Made by a program: the position numbers and the translations under genes
Notes under the pieces: generated by a model
The model's input: the letters and a program-made list of their open reading frames with translations, nothing else
What the model was told of the DNA's origin: nothing
Database searches by the model: none
Shown: one piece after another, positions 52,310-60,480 of the stretch
How positions within the stretch are numbered: position 1 is the first letter of the stretch
How the letters are laid out: each line of letters starts with the position of its first letter
Assembly (NCBI RefSeq): GCF_050916235.1
Contig: NZ_CP104854.1
Coordinates: forward strand, 3,410,001 to 3,474,000
Length of the DNA stretch: 64,000 bases
Direction of reading: 5' to 3'
Source: Maridesulfovibrio sp050916235
Lineage (GTDB): Bacteria > Desulfobacterota > Desulfovibrionia > Desulfovibrionales > Desulfovibrionaceae

Positions 52310-53347
52310 ATGCTGCTTTCCGAACTTGCAGGTCTTCTGGGCCTCAAACATTCCGGCGTCGACAGGGATATTACCGGGCTGAACACCCTTGAGCTGGCCG
52401 GACCGACTGAGTTGTCTTTTCTGGCCAATGCCAAGTATGAACCCATGCTCAAGACTACCAGAGCAGCTGCAGTGGTGCTCGAAGAGAAGTACGCCGACCG
52501 CGTTGAATCTGCCCTGATCAGTGAAAATCCGTACATGGACCTTGCAAAGGCCATGCATGTCTTTTCCCGTCCTCAGGGTTGCCTTGAGGGAATCCACGCG
52601 CTTGCCTTCATCCATGATGAGGCGGAAGTCGATGCATCCGCTACCGTCTACCCGTTTGCCTTCATCGGCAGGGGAGCGAAAATCGGACCGAACTGCAAGG
52701 TGTTCGCCGGAGCATATATCGGCGAAGATTGCGTTCTCGGACCCGGATGCATTGTCTATCCCAACTGTTCCATCATGGCCGGTACTGTCATCGGTACCGG
52801 GGTCATTCTCCAGCCCGGTGCTGTGCTCGGTGGAGACGGATTCGGTTATGCGCAGGTTTCAGGCAAGCACATGAAGATCCCCCAGATCGGCACAGTCGAG
52901 CTGCAGGACCATGTTGAGATCGGTGCAAACGCCTGTATTGACCGCGCTGCCCTTGACGTCACCAGAATCGGGGCCGGCTCCAAGATCGACAACCTTGTCC
53001 AGATTGCCCATAACGTGACAACCGGAGAAGACTGTCTGGTCATTTCCCAGTCAGGCGTTGCAGGCAGCACCAAACTCGGAAAAGGCGTAATTCTTGCTGC
53101 CCAGGCCGGTCTTGTCGATAACATCACCATCGGAGATGGTGCAGTGATCGGTGCTCAGGCAGGGGTTACCAATGACATTCCCGCCGGTTTCATGGGCGCT
53201 GGTTCACCGATTCAGGAAAAAGGACGATTCCTGCGAGCTTCGGTATATTATAAGAAACTGCCCGAAATGGGTAAGCAGATATCCGCTCTTGAGAAGCGCA
53301 TAAAGGCTCTTGAGGCGGAACTCAGCAGAGGAAAAGAAAGTGAGTAA
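52310..53347 (+). CDS. lpxD: UDP-3-O-acylglucosamine N-acyltransferase
   Basis: It adds the N-linked acyl chain in the third step of lipid A synthesis. The 345 residues have an N-terminal uridine-binding domain (GLNTLELAGPTELSFLANAKYEPML), then hexapeptide repeats (left-handed beta helix) with catalytic histidine in VQIAHNVTTGEDCLVISQSGVAGS, GQAGV-type AQAGLVDN and a C-terminal coiled tail (KQISALEKRIKALEAEL). It starts 6 bp after skp and overlaps fabZ by 8 bases. Confidence 0.96.
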   Translation: MLLSELAGLLGLKHSGVDRDITGLNTLELAGPTELSFLANAKYEPMLKTTRAAAVVLEEKYADRVESALISENPYMDLAKAMHVFSRPQGCLEGIHALAFIHDEAEVDASATVYPFAFIGRGAKIGPNCKVFAGAYIGEDCVLGPGCIVYPNCSIMAGTVIGTGVILQPGAVLGGDGFGYAQVSGKHMKIPQIGTVELQDHVEIGANACIDRAALDVTRIGAGSKIDNLVQIAHNVTTGEDCLVISQSGVAGSTKLGKGVILAAQAGLVDNITIGDGAVIGAQAGVTNDIPAGFMGAGSPIQEKGRFLRASVYYKKLPEMGKQISALEKRIKALEAELSRGKESE

Positions 53348-53804
53348 AGACGCTCTTGAATTTATTGATATCAGGAAGATCATGGAAATGCTTCCCCACA
53401 GGTATCCTTTCCTGCTGGTGGACAGGGTCGAAGAGGTCGTTCCCGGTGAAAGTATCCGTGCCTACAAGAACGTAACCGTTAACGAGCCTTTCTTTCAGGG
53501 CCATTTTCCCGGACTTCCGGTTATGCCCGGTGTCCTCATTGTTGAAGCTCTTGCTCAGGCCGGTGGTCTGGTCGTGCTCAGCACCGGGGAAATCGATACC
53601 AACGATAAGGTCTTTCTCTTTACCGGTATCAACAAGCTCAAGTTCCGTAGGCCCGTTGTCCCCGGAGACAAGCTTGTTCTTGAGGTAAACGAAGTTAGAA
53701 GAAAAATGAACATCTGGAAAATGACTTGCGTGGCCACCGTTGACGGTGAAGTCGCTGCTCAGGGTGAAGTTGCCGCCGCTATCGTCGATAAGGAGGCCCT
53801 GTAG
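53340..53804 (+). CDS. fabZ: (3R)-hydroxyacyl-ACP dehydratase
   Basis: It dehydrates 3-hydroxyacyl-ACP in fatty-acid elongation, competing with LpxA for the same precursor. The 154 residues have LPHRYPFLLVDRV and the catalytic FFQGHFPGLPVMPGVLIVEALAQ (His and Glu). Start GTG 53340 follows GAGGAAAAG and overlaps the end of lpxD; the frame is open ten codons earlier within lpxD. The stop overlaps the lpxA GTG. Confidence 0.96.
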   Translation: MSKDALEFIDIRKIMEMLPHRYPFLLVDRVEEVVPGESIRAYKNVTVNEPFFQGHFPGLPVMPGVLIVEALAQAGGLVVLSTGEIDTNDKVFLFTGINKLKFRRPVVPGDKLVLEVNEVRRKMNIWKMTCVATVDGEVAAQGEVAAAIVDKEAL

Positions 53805-54601
53805 TGGCAACCGAAATCCATCCCAGTTCCATCGTCGATCCCGGCGCACAGCTGGGTGAAAACGTCAAGATCGGCCCCTTCTGCGTTGTGGAACGCAATA
53901 CCGTGATTGGCGATAACTGCAGTCTTGATGCTTACGTGCAGATCAAGTCTTTTACCCGCATGGGTAGTGGTAACGTTGTTCATACCGGTGCAGTTCTCGG
54001 CGGTCCTCCTCAGCACCTTGCTTTCAAGGAAGAGGAAACCACTGTTGAAATCGGCGATAACAACATTTTCCGCGAATACATGACTGTACACCGCGGCACA
54101 GTGCAGGGGCACGGCAAAACTGTCATCGGCAACAACTGCATGCTCATGGCTTATGTCCATGTTGCCCATGACTGCACACTTGGCAACCATGTGATCATGG
54201 CCAACGCATCCAGCCTTGCCGGCCATGTTGAAGTGGGCAATCATGTCACCATCGGCGGCATGTCCGGTATTCATCAGTTTGTGCGTATCGGAGATTATGC
54301 GTTCCTCGGTGCCATGTCCGGCTTTGCCAAGGATCTTCCTCCGTATATGCTTGCTACCGGTGTCCGGGGCTTGCTGCATGGGCCAAACTCCATCGGCCTG
54401 CGCCGTCACGGGTTTGATTCCAAGACCTGCATGGCTATCAAGAAAGCTTACCGCATTATTTTCCGTTCCGGCCTGACCAAAGAGGAATCTATTGAGATGG
54501 CGGAAAAGGAATTTTCAGAAGTGCCTGAAGTGACAACTCTTATTCAATTCATTCGCTCCAGCGAAAGGGGCATATGTCCGGCCGACCGCGGTCCTGAATA
54601 A
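53804..54601 (+). CDS. lpxA: UDP-N-acetylglucosamine acyltransferase
   Basis: First step of lipid A synthesis. The 265 residues show hexapeptide repeats from the N-terminus (IHPSSIVDPGAQLGENVKIGPFCVV), GGPPQHLAFKEEETTVEIGDNNIFREYMTVHRGT, the catalytic histidine region AYVHVAHDCTLGNHVIMANASSLAGHVEVG, and the C-terminal helical part. The start is GTG 53804, one base overlapping the fabZ stop. Confidence 0.97.
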   Translation: MATEIHPSSIVDPGAQLGENVKIGPFCVVERNTVIGDNCSLDAYVQIKSFTRMGSGNVVHTGAVLGGPPQHLAFKEEETTVEIGDNNIFREYMTVHRGTVQGHGKTVIGNNCMLMAYVHVAHDCTLGNHVIMANASSLAGHVEVGNHVTIGGMSGIHQFVRIGDYAFLGAMSGFAKDLPPYMLATGVRGLLHGPNSIGLRRHGFDSKTCMAIKKAYRIIFRSGLTKEESIEMAEKEFSEVPEVTTLIQFIRSSERGICPADRGPE

Positions 54602-54604
54602 GAT

Positions 54605-55432
54605 ATGAGCACTAAAAGCGAGACAATCGGTCTTATAGCAGGAGGGGGACAGTTCCCCCTCCTGGTTGCAAAGGGCGCCGCAGCACAGGGTCATCGTGTT
54701 GTGGCGGTTTTTTTTAAGGGCCATTCCAATCTTGAAGTAAGCGCGCTTGCGGATGATTCAGTGGAGCTGATGCTCGGCCAGCTTTCCAGGCTTATCTCCT
54801 TTTTCAAGAAGAACGGGGTGAATAAGGTTGTCATGGCCGGAACAATCAACAAGCCCAAGGCCCTTGATGTTCGTCCGGACCTGCGTGCAGCCAAGCTTCT
54901 TTTCAAGCTTGCCACAAAAGGGGACGATGTTCTTCTGCGGGCCATCACAAGAGAATTTGAATCCGAGGGCATGCAGGTTGTAGGGCCGCACGTTTATGCG
55001 CCGCAATTGCTGACCCCGGCAGGACTGCTGACAAAGCGCCGTCCCAGCGACGTTGAAAAGACGGATCTTGCAACTGGATGGCGTATTGCCCATGAGCTGG
55101 GGAGGCTCGACATCGGGCAGTGTGTTGTTCTGCGCGAGGGGATCATTACTGCGGTCGAAGCAATCGAGGGGACTGACGCTGCAATCAGGCGCGGTTGCGA
55201 ACTCGGAGGAAAGGGCTGCTGCATCGTCAAGGTTTTCAAGCCCGGCCAGGAGGATCGCGTAGACATGCCTTCCATCGGATTGAAGACCGTTCAGGGCATG
55301 CATGAACTCGGTGCAACCTGTCTGGGAGTTGAAGCCGGTAAGAGTCTGTTTTTCGATCTGGATAAGGCCGTTGAGTTTGCCGACAGAAACGGTATCTGTA
55401 TTGTAGGTTTGACGGAGGACTGGTTTTTGTAA
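54605..55432 (+). CDS. lpxI: LpxI-type UDP-2,3-diacylglucosamine pyrophosphatase (DUF1009)
   Basis: It cleaves UDP-2,3-diacylglucosamine to lipid X, the role played by LpxH in E. coli. The 275 residues match LpxI: IGLIAGGGQFPLLVAKGAAAQGHRVVAVFFKG at the N-terminus, MAGTINKPKALD, the acidic QCVVLREGIITAVEAIEGTDAAIRRG and FKPGQEDRVDMPSIGLKTVQ...GVEAGKSLFFD. It is 3 bp after lpxA. No lpxB or lpxK is seen before the next unrelated gene. Confidence 0.95.
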   Translation: MSTKSETIGLIAGGGQFPLLVAKGAAAQGHRVVAVFFKGHSNLEVSALADDSVELMLGQLSRLISFFKKNGVNKVVMAGTINKPKALDVRPDLRAAKLLFKLATKGDDVLLRAITREFESEGMQVVGPHVYAPQLLTPAGLLTKRRPSDVEKTDLATGWRIAHELGRLDIGQCVVLREGIITAVEAIEGTDAAIRRGCELGGKGCCIVKVFKPGQEDRVDMPSIGLKTVQGMHELGATCLGVEAGKSLFFDLDKAVEFADRNGICIVGLTEDWFL

Positions 55433-55525
55433 CTGATTTGTTTGATATATGTTCCTGATTATGCTAAATTAAATAGCTGGGTTGAAGATTTGTCGGGGCT
55501 GTACTAAGGGGAGGAACAGCTTAGA

Positions 55526-56449
55526 ATGGAGAATCTGGATTACTGCTTTTTTTTCGCGCCCTCGCAAAGGGCGCGGCTATCACCTGTTGCGTACTGTTTT
55601 TTTCGGGTTTTCGGTTGGTCCCTGATTTTTATCACTTTGACCGTTGAACATTCCCGCGCCGAGAATACTGTCTACTGGCCTTTTTTTGATCTTCCGCCTT
55701 TGGCTATGGTCAGCGATGACGGAACCATTCAGGGCGTAGGACCTGATGTTGCCGAGTACCTTCAGTTCCGGTTGAATGAATACGGGCATCAGCAATTTGT
55801 TGCGTCGCCACTTCGAATTATGCGGTCACTGCAGGAAGAGAAACACTGGGTGGCTACGGGGGTGTTCAAGACGCCGGAGCGTGAGGAGTTCCTGTGTTTC
55901 TCTAAGTTCCCATGCCGCTTGACCTGGGGACTTATGGCCGTCATCAGGAAGAGTGATGGTGCGGTAATCATTCAGGACGGGCAGTTGGACCCGGAAACGG
56001 TCCTCTCCAGCGGCGGGTATAGACTCGGCTACATCAGGGGAGTCCATTATGCCGGGCTCAATCCGGTCGTTGACAAGTATGGGTCCAACAGTTCAGTTGC
56101 TTACGCTTCCTCCGATCTCAAGAATCAGATAGCTCTCCTGCTGAAAGGCCGTATTGACTTTTTTTTCGCTGATCCATTGATTGTTTACTACACGTCGGTA
56201 AATAACCATCCTGTTGAGGAGATCGGCTTTGCGGAATGTAAGGACAGCCCTACTGATCCGGTGTTAGGGTATTTCGCCGCTCCCAGGAATGAATGGGGCC
56301 GTAAAATCATCAGTCGGATTGACCAGATTCTTGAAGAAGCCATCCGTTCCGGGGATTACAAATATCTGTTGAATCCGTGGGTCCCGGAACAAATGCGGGG
56401 CCGTTTCGATAGGGATTACAGGGAAAAATTTGAAAGTCTGGTGCAATGA
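55526..56449 (+). CDS. Orphan periplasmic solute-binding-like protein, copy 4
   Basis: The 307-residue protein has a membrane/signal stretch (about residues 23-45, ending EHSRA) and a binding-protein fold (VYWPFFDLPPLAM...IQGVGPDVAEYLQFRLNEYGHQQFVAS). ATGVFKTPEREEFLCFSKFPC parallels IGWFKTEERE...SIPIY of the 17911 protein, which places it in the same broad family. It is 93 bp past lpxI with its own GGAGG, and ends before a strong hairpin. No ABC partner is nearby. Confidence 0.72.
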   Translation: MENLDYCFFFAPSQRARLSPVAYCFFRVFGWSLIFITLTVEHSRAENTVYWPFFDLPPLAMVSDDGTIQGVGPDVAEYLQFRLNEYGHQQFVASPLRIMRSLQEEKHWVATGVFKTPEREEFLCFSKFPCRLTWGLMAVIRKSDGAVIIQDGQLDPETVLSSGGYRLGYIRGVHYAGLNPVVDKYGSNSSVAYASSDLKNQIALLLKGRIDFFFADPLIVYYTSVNNHPVEEIGFAECKDSPTDPVLGYFAAPRNEWGRKIISRIDQILEEAIRSGDYKYLLNPWVPEQMRGRFDRDYREKFESLVQ

Positions 56450-56513
56450 CGCACTGACTTCGCGCTGTTAATAATTCCTGCAGCCGGATTACATCTGCCC
56501 GCAGCAGATAAGA

Positions 56514-56556
56514 AAGCTGAATTTAAGCATATGTTCAGAACGCTTAAATTCAGCTT
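56514..56556 (+). terminator. Strong hairpin between convergent genes
   Basis: AAGCTGAATTTAAGC and GCTTAAATTCAGCTT are 15-bp perfect arms with a 13-base loop, followed by TATCTTTGTATTG. It may serve the plus-strand gene and the FmdB-like operon from the other side. Confidence 0.65.
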
Positions 56557-56648
56557 TATCTTTGTATTGCTTTCGGTTTCAGGCGGTCCCGCAGCCGCAG
56601 GGCTGTCTTGAGCCTGCGGGAACAATTGAAAATGGGGTAGGACCTGAA

Positions 56649-56894
56649 TCAGGCCTTGCCGCAGCAGGAACCCGGAACACATCCTTTGGAGGACGGTCTT
56701 GAGCCGCAACAGCCTGTTCCCCTTGCGTCAGGGACGTTCGGAGTGTCCTTGCCGGTCAGCGAAGAAGTGGAGGACATGAGTTTCTCCCTGTTTTCGCTTC
56801 CGCAGGAAGGGCAGGGGCCGGGGTTGCCGTTGACACGGCTAATTTCTTCACAGACGCTTCCGCACTCAAGGCATTTATATTCGTATATGGGCAT
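56649..56894 (-). CDS. FmdB-family zinc-ribbon protein
   Basis: The 81-residue protein begins MPIYEYKCLECG...CPSCG, the FmdB zinc-ribbon pattern (CxxC-CxxC), followed by a short linker and a cysteine-rich tail (GCCGSRPSSKGCVPGSCCGKA) that could bind more metal. Such small proteins are often annotated as putative regulators, without proof. It is 8 bp past the CGGC-domain gene, hence the last gene of the operon. Confidence 0.88.
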   Translation of the reverse strand: MPIYEYKCLECGSVCEEISRVNGNPGPCPSCGSENREKLMSSTSSLTGKDTPNVPDARGTGCCGSRPSSKGCVPGSCCGKA

Positions 56895-56902
56895 GGTTAT
56901 CT

Positions 56903-57274
56903 TTATTCTGCAAAAATGTTTTCAGGGAGATAGGGATGGGTGCCTTCGATCACTTCGCATCCTGCCTTGGCCTTGATTTTGGCTAGCAGGGTTTCCTTGT
57001 GATGGCAATGGACAGCAAGGCAGGGGGCAACGTGGATCTTGGTAGGATTTTCACCGAGCTTTGAATTCCAGAGCTTCATCAGGGCCATGCGCGGAACTAT
57101 TGCCACGCCCGGACAGTCGCCGCAGCTCATGATGCCCATGAGTTCTGCATCTGCGTCATAACGCTCAAATTCTCCGGCACGGCGGTTGAAGCCGACCATG
57201 CAACGGGAACAGCCGACACAGGTGTCATCCATGGTACGTTTGCAACCGATGATCAGAATTTTGTCCTTGGCCAT
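56903..57274 (-). CDS. CGGC-domain protein
   Basis: The 123-residue protein has cysteine pairs in DDTCVGCSRCMVGFN, the MSCGDCPG motif and HVAPCLAVHCHH, the cysteine-rich pattern of the CGGC family (PF08821), probably metal- or FeS-binding. Function is unknown. It lies 47 bp after the first MinD-like ATPase gene in the same direction. Confidence 0.85.
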   Translation of the reverse strand: MAKDKILIIGCKRTMDDTCVGCSRCMVGFNRRAGEFERYDADAELMGIMSCGDCPGVAIVPRMALMKLWNSKLGENPTKIHVAPCLAVHCHHKETLLAKIKAKAGCEVIEGTHPYLPENIFAE

Positions 57275-57321
57275 CTTTTTCTCCTAAATCGTATTTTGTG
57301 TGTTTTGCTGAAATCATCCGG

Positions 57322-58179
57322 CTAAAGATGATTCTCCATCTTTCTCCATATTTTTTCCATTTGTCTGCCCATTCCGTCCTGGTCGTATTCCACCACGGAG
57401 AGCCCATTTATCTGGGCTTTGGTGAAAACCGTATCGTAGGGCAGATCCCCGGCGAGGATGATTTTCTTTTCAGCGCAGAAGGAGCGGATCTCGTTTTCCT
57501 GATCAGCGTTGATGCCGCACTTGTTGATTATCGCCATGGAGGGGATTCTGAAGTGCTCGGTCAGCTTGTGCACGCGTTTGAGGTCATGCACGGCGGAGAT
57601 GGTCGGTTCGGCAACGAAAACCGCAAGGTCGGCGTTGGTGAGCGATGCGATTACCGGGCAGCCTACTCCTGGAGATCCGTCCACCAGCACCAGTTCCGCT
57701 CCGTCCCGTTCAGCCGCTTCGGCTGAGGCATTGCGGACCGTGGTCACGAGTTTTCCGGAGTTTTCTTCACCGATACCGAGTGCGGCGTGGATCATGGTTC
57801 CGAATCTGGTTTCGGACCGGAACCACTGACCGCATTTGCGCGGATGTACAGTGACTGCCTTCGCAGGGCATACATAGGAGCAGACTCCGCAACCTTCGCA
57901 TTTTTCGGGAATGACTTCAAAGTTGTCCGAAATTGCGTCAAAACGGCAATGTTCAGCGCAAAGCCCGCACTGCATGCACAGGTCCGCATTGATAGCCGGT
58001 CTTTCTCCGCTTACGAATTCCCTGGTTTCAACCACAGTGGGGTTCAGGATCAGGTGCAGGTCCGCGGCGTCGACATCGCAGTCCGCAAGTACTTTTTTCG
58101 GCCCCAGTGCCGCAAGTCCGGAAACAACACTGGTCTTGCCTGTACCGCCCTTGCCGCTGATGATTACTAACTGTTTCAT
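57322..58179 (-). CDS. MinD-like ATPase with inserted 4Fe-4S ferredoxin domain (first of pair)
   Basis: The 285-residue protein has the deviant Walker A ISGKGGTGKTS at residues 8-16, an inserted two-cluster ferredoxin module (CMQCGLCAEHCRF and CEGCGVCSYVCP, about 70-110) and the switch GSPGVGCPVIASL. These P-loop/ferredoxin proteins come in adjacent pairs; in D. vulgaris they belong to the orange protein (ORP) locus, linked to cell-division positioning. It is 3 bp after its partner. A role in ATP-driven FeS or metal-cofactor handling is inferred. Confidence 0.9.
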   Translation of the reverse strand: MKQLVIISGKGGTGKTSVVSGLAALGPKKVLADCDVDAADLHLILNPTVVETREFVSGERPAINADLCMQCGLCAEHCRFDAISDNFEVIPEKCEGCGVCSYVCPAKAVTVHPRKCGQWFRSETRFGTMIHAALGIGEENSGKLVTTVRNASAEAAERDGAELVLVDGSPGVGCPVIASLTNADLAVFVAEPTISAVHDLKRVHKLTEHFRIPSMAIINKCGINADQENEIRSFCAEKKIILAGDLPYDTVFTKAQINGLSVVEYDQDGMGRQMEKIWRKMENHL

Positions 58180-58182
58180 TTG

Positions 58183-59040
58183 TTATGCCCCGCTGACCTG
58201 AGTTTGAATTGCCGCCCAGACTTCCGCGAAAATGTCCCTCAGTCCGGGAATGGTCTCGTAAAGCAGGCCACCTCCTGAATATGCGGATGCTGCTTCGCGG
58301 CTGTGCGGCAGGGAGCCCAGCAGCGGAATATTCTGTTCCTTGAGATATTTTTCAACACGATCATCGCCCATGCCGGCCCTGTTGATGACCACACCGCATT
58401 TCATGTCGAGCGTGTCCATCAGCTTCACGGCCAGATCAAGGTCGTGCAGTCCGAAGGGGGTCGGTTCCGTGACCAGCACCACGTAGTCGGCACCTTCAAC
58501 GGATTCCACCACCGGGCAGGAGGTGCCGGGGGGGCAGTCCAGAATATTCACTTCCGCCGGGGGTGAAAGTTTCTTCACCGCCTTGATCAGCGGCGGGGAC
58601 ATGGCTTCGCCGATGCGCAGCAGTCCGCGTGTGAAATCGATGTTGCCAGCCTTTCCGGTGGAAGTGGTGCCTATTTCCCGCTGTCCCTCACCTATTGCGC
58701 CGACAGGGCAGGCCAGTTCACACAGCCCGCAGCCGTGGCAGAGTTCGGAAAAGCTCAGCACGGCGTCCACCATCCAGATCAGGGATTTGAAGCGGCAGAG
58801 CTGTACGCATTTCCGGCATGATTCACCGAGGCATTTTTCCTCGTCGATTGCCGGTACGGGCAGGTTTTCGGGTTTTTCCGCGCCAAGCTCCGGTTTCAGG
58901 AAAAAATGGGCGTTGGGCTCTTCAACATCACAGTCGGTGAAGCTGACGCCAACGCCCAATGAATCAAGATAGGCGGCAAAGTTGACTGCAATGGTCGTCT
59001 TGCCTGTGCCGCCTTTTCCGCTGGCTATTGCTATTTTCAT
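58183..59040 (-). CDS. MinD-like ATPase with inserted 4Fe-4S ferredoxin domain (second of pair)
   Basis: The 285-residue partner has Walker A ASGKGGTGKTT at the N-terminus, FTDCDVEEPNAH, an inserted cysteine region (CLGESCRKCVQLCRF and CHGCGLCELACP), and the DCPPGTSCPVVESV switch. Same length and architecture as its neighbour, though clearly diverged. Located 12 bp after the DUF5320-like gene. The pair probably works as a heterodimer; inferred. Confidence 0.9.
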   Translation of the reverse strand: MKIAIASGKGGTGKTTIAVNFAAYLDSLGVGVSFTDCDVEEPNAHFFLKPELGAEKPENLPVPAIDEEKCLGESCRKCVQLCRFKSLIWMVDAVLSFSELCHGCGLCELACPVGAIGEGQREIGTTSTGKAGNIDFTRGLLRIGEAMSPPLIKAVKKLSPPAEVNILDCPPGTSCPVVESVEGADYVVLVTEPTPFGLHDLDLAVKLMDTLDMKCGVVINRAGMGDDRVEKYLKEQNIPLLGSLPHSREAASAYSGGGLLYETIPGLRDIFAEVWAAIQTQVSGA

Positions 59041-59052
59041 TAATATCGGTCC

Positions 59053-59325
59053 TTATTCGGAGATCTGTTCACGCAGTCTGCGGTTCTCTTCTTCCAGCTC
59101 AATGATGCGGCTCTCAAGTGATTCTTCATACTGAGCATCGGTGCGGACCGTTGTGGCAAAGCGGCACATGCCGTTTCTACGTCCCATTCCGCTTCTCATG
59201 CCGCCTCCGGTTCCATTCATTCCCCGGCCGCCTGCGGCTCTGCCCCTGGCCTGTCCAGCTCCACACGGACCGAGACCCTGTCCCGGCCTGTCGGAGCGAT
59301 TCTGCATTCTGTTAATAACGGGCAT
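59053..59325 (-). CDS. DUF5320-like small Gly/Arg-rich protein, first gene of the operon
   Basis: The 90-residue protein has a Gly/Arg/Met-rich N-terminus (GPGQGLGPCGAGQARGRAAGG...GGMRSGMGRRNGMCRFA) and an acidic coiled tail (SRIIELEEENRRLREQI), the layout of DUF5320 proteins that often precede NifB/ATPase FeS genes. AGAAGGAG lies 4-6 bases before the ATG. It heads the MinD-MinD-CGGC-FmdB operon, about 30 bases after a predicted sigma-54 start. Confidence 0.82.
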   Translation of the reverse strand: MPVINRMQNRSDRPGQGLGPCGAGQARGRAAGGRGMNGTGGGMRSGMGRRNGMCRFATTVRTDAQYEESLESRIIELEEENRRLREQISE

Positions 59326-59365
59326 TGATTTTGCTCCTTCTTTTTGGTTATTGGTATCTGGAAGT

Positions 59366-59384
59366 GAGCAACTGTCGTGCCGAA
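59366..59384 (-). promoter_or_regulatory. Sigma-54 promoter of the MinD/ferredoxin operon
   Basis: Minus strand TTCGGCACGACAGTTGCTC matches TTGGCACGN4TTGCW with one mismatch, GG and GC 10 bases apart. Predicted start near 59356, leader about 30 bases. The D. vulgaris ORP operons are known to depend on sigma-54, in agreement. Confidence 0.85.
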
Positions 59385-59519
59385 GATTAAAGTTTATTTT
59401 AATCAGTATGTTGTGTGATGTGAGAGTCCGGTTTTCAGCTGCTTCGGGCTTGTAATGCGCCCGTTTTTATTCCTGCATGGATCATAATAAGCCCGTGTTT
59501 GCCGGGCATAGGTGAAGAT

Positions 59520-60371
59520 ATGAATACTCGTTTGGACTGTCTGCCGTGTTTTCTGAAAATGGCCCTCTCCGGAATAAGGGCCGCCTGCCCGGGGCAGGAG
59601 GATGTGCATGAGGTTGTGATGAAGCACTGGGCGGCCGGTTTTGCCTCTGCGGACCTGAGTGAATCTCCGCCGTCCCTTGCCGGGCGCCTGTTTCGGGAGA
59701 CATCCGAATACATCGGCGGGGTGGATATTTTCAAAGAGCAGAAGGAGCAGGCCAACAGCCGGGTGCTGGAGCTTTTGCCGCAGGTGTGGGACAGGGTCAT
59801 GGGGAGCAGTGATCCTCTGCTGGCAGCCATGGGCGTATCCATCATCGGCAACTATATGGATTGCGCGGTGATGGAGCGTTTTGACTGGGAGTCCGAGCTG
59901 GAAACACTTGAGCACGGCTTGGACCGGGAGCTGTTTGCGTATTTCCTTGAGCGTGTCAGGGCGGAAAAGTCCCTGCTGGTGCTCGGTGACAATGCCGGGG
60001 AGATCGGGCTTGATACAATTCTGGCCGGGCTGCTGCGCGATGAGGGCATCAGGGTCACCTATGCTGTGCGCGGCAGCAAGGTTCTCAATGACGCCACCAT
60101 GGAAGATGCGGCCATTGTAGGCATGACCGATGTCTGCGAGGTTGTTACGTCCGGGGTTGATACGCCGGGGACGGTCCTTGACCGTTGCAGCACGGAGTTC
60201 CTTGCCCGTCTTGAAGATGCGCCTGTGGTGCTGAGCAAGGGGCAGGGCAATTTTGAATCGCTCTGGGGCAGCATGGAGGGCGTGTTCTATGCCTTCAAGG
60301 TCAAATGCCCGGTCGTGGCCGATATAACAGGGCATCCCATGAAGACCTCCCTCTTCTGTCGCGAGGATTAA
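59520..60371 (+). CDS. DUF89/ARMT1-like damage-control phosphatase
   Basis: The 283-residue protein has the motif CLPCFLK near the N-terminus, LLVLGDNAGEIGLD (metal-binding Asp-Asn) at about residues 152-165 and VRGSKVLNDATMEDA, plus ADITGHPMK near the end, the DUF89 signature. These Mn/Fe-dependent phosphatases remove phosphate from damaged sugar-phosphates; a few carry extra functions. I start at ATG 59520 with GGTGAAG upstream. It diverges from the sigma-54 operon; a link is possible but not shown. Confidence 0.88.
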   Translation: MNTRLDCLPCFLKMALSGIRAACPGQEDVHEVVMKHWAAGFASADLSESPPSLAGRLFRETSEYIGGVDIFKEQKEQANSRVLELLPQVWDRVMGSSDPLLAAMGVSIIGNYMDCAVMERFDWESELETLEHGLDRELFAYFLERVRAEKSLLVLGDNAGEIGLDTILAGLLRDEGIRVTYAVRGSKVLNDATMEDAAIVGMTDVCEVVTSGVDTPGTVLDRCSTEFLARLEDAPVVLSKGQGNFESLWGSMEGVFYAFKVKCPVVADITGHPMKTSLFCRED

Positions 60372-60480
60372 CTTTTTGTAACTTCGGTATAATTAGGCAA
60401 TACTTCTCTTTACCTGCCATTGGATTGTGTTTTAGATTTATGTCCTTGTTCGTGCTAAATTTTAGACACAGGTTGTTCCG

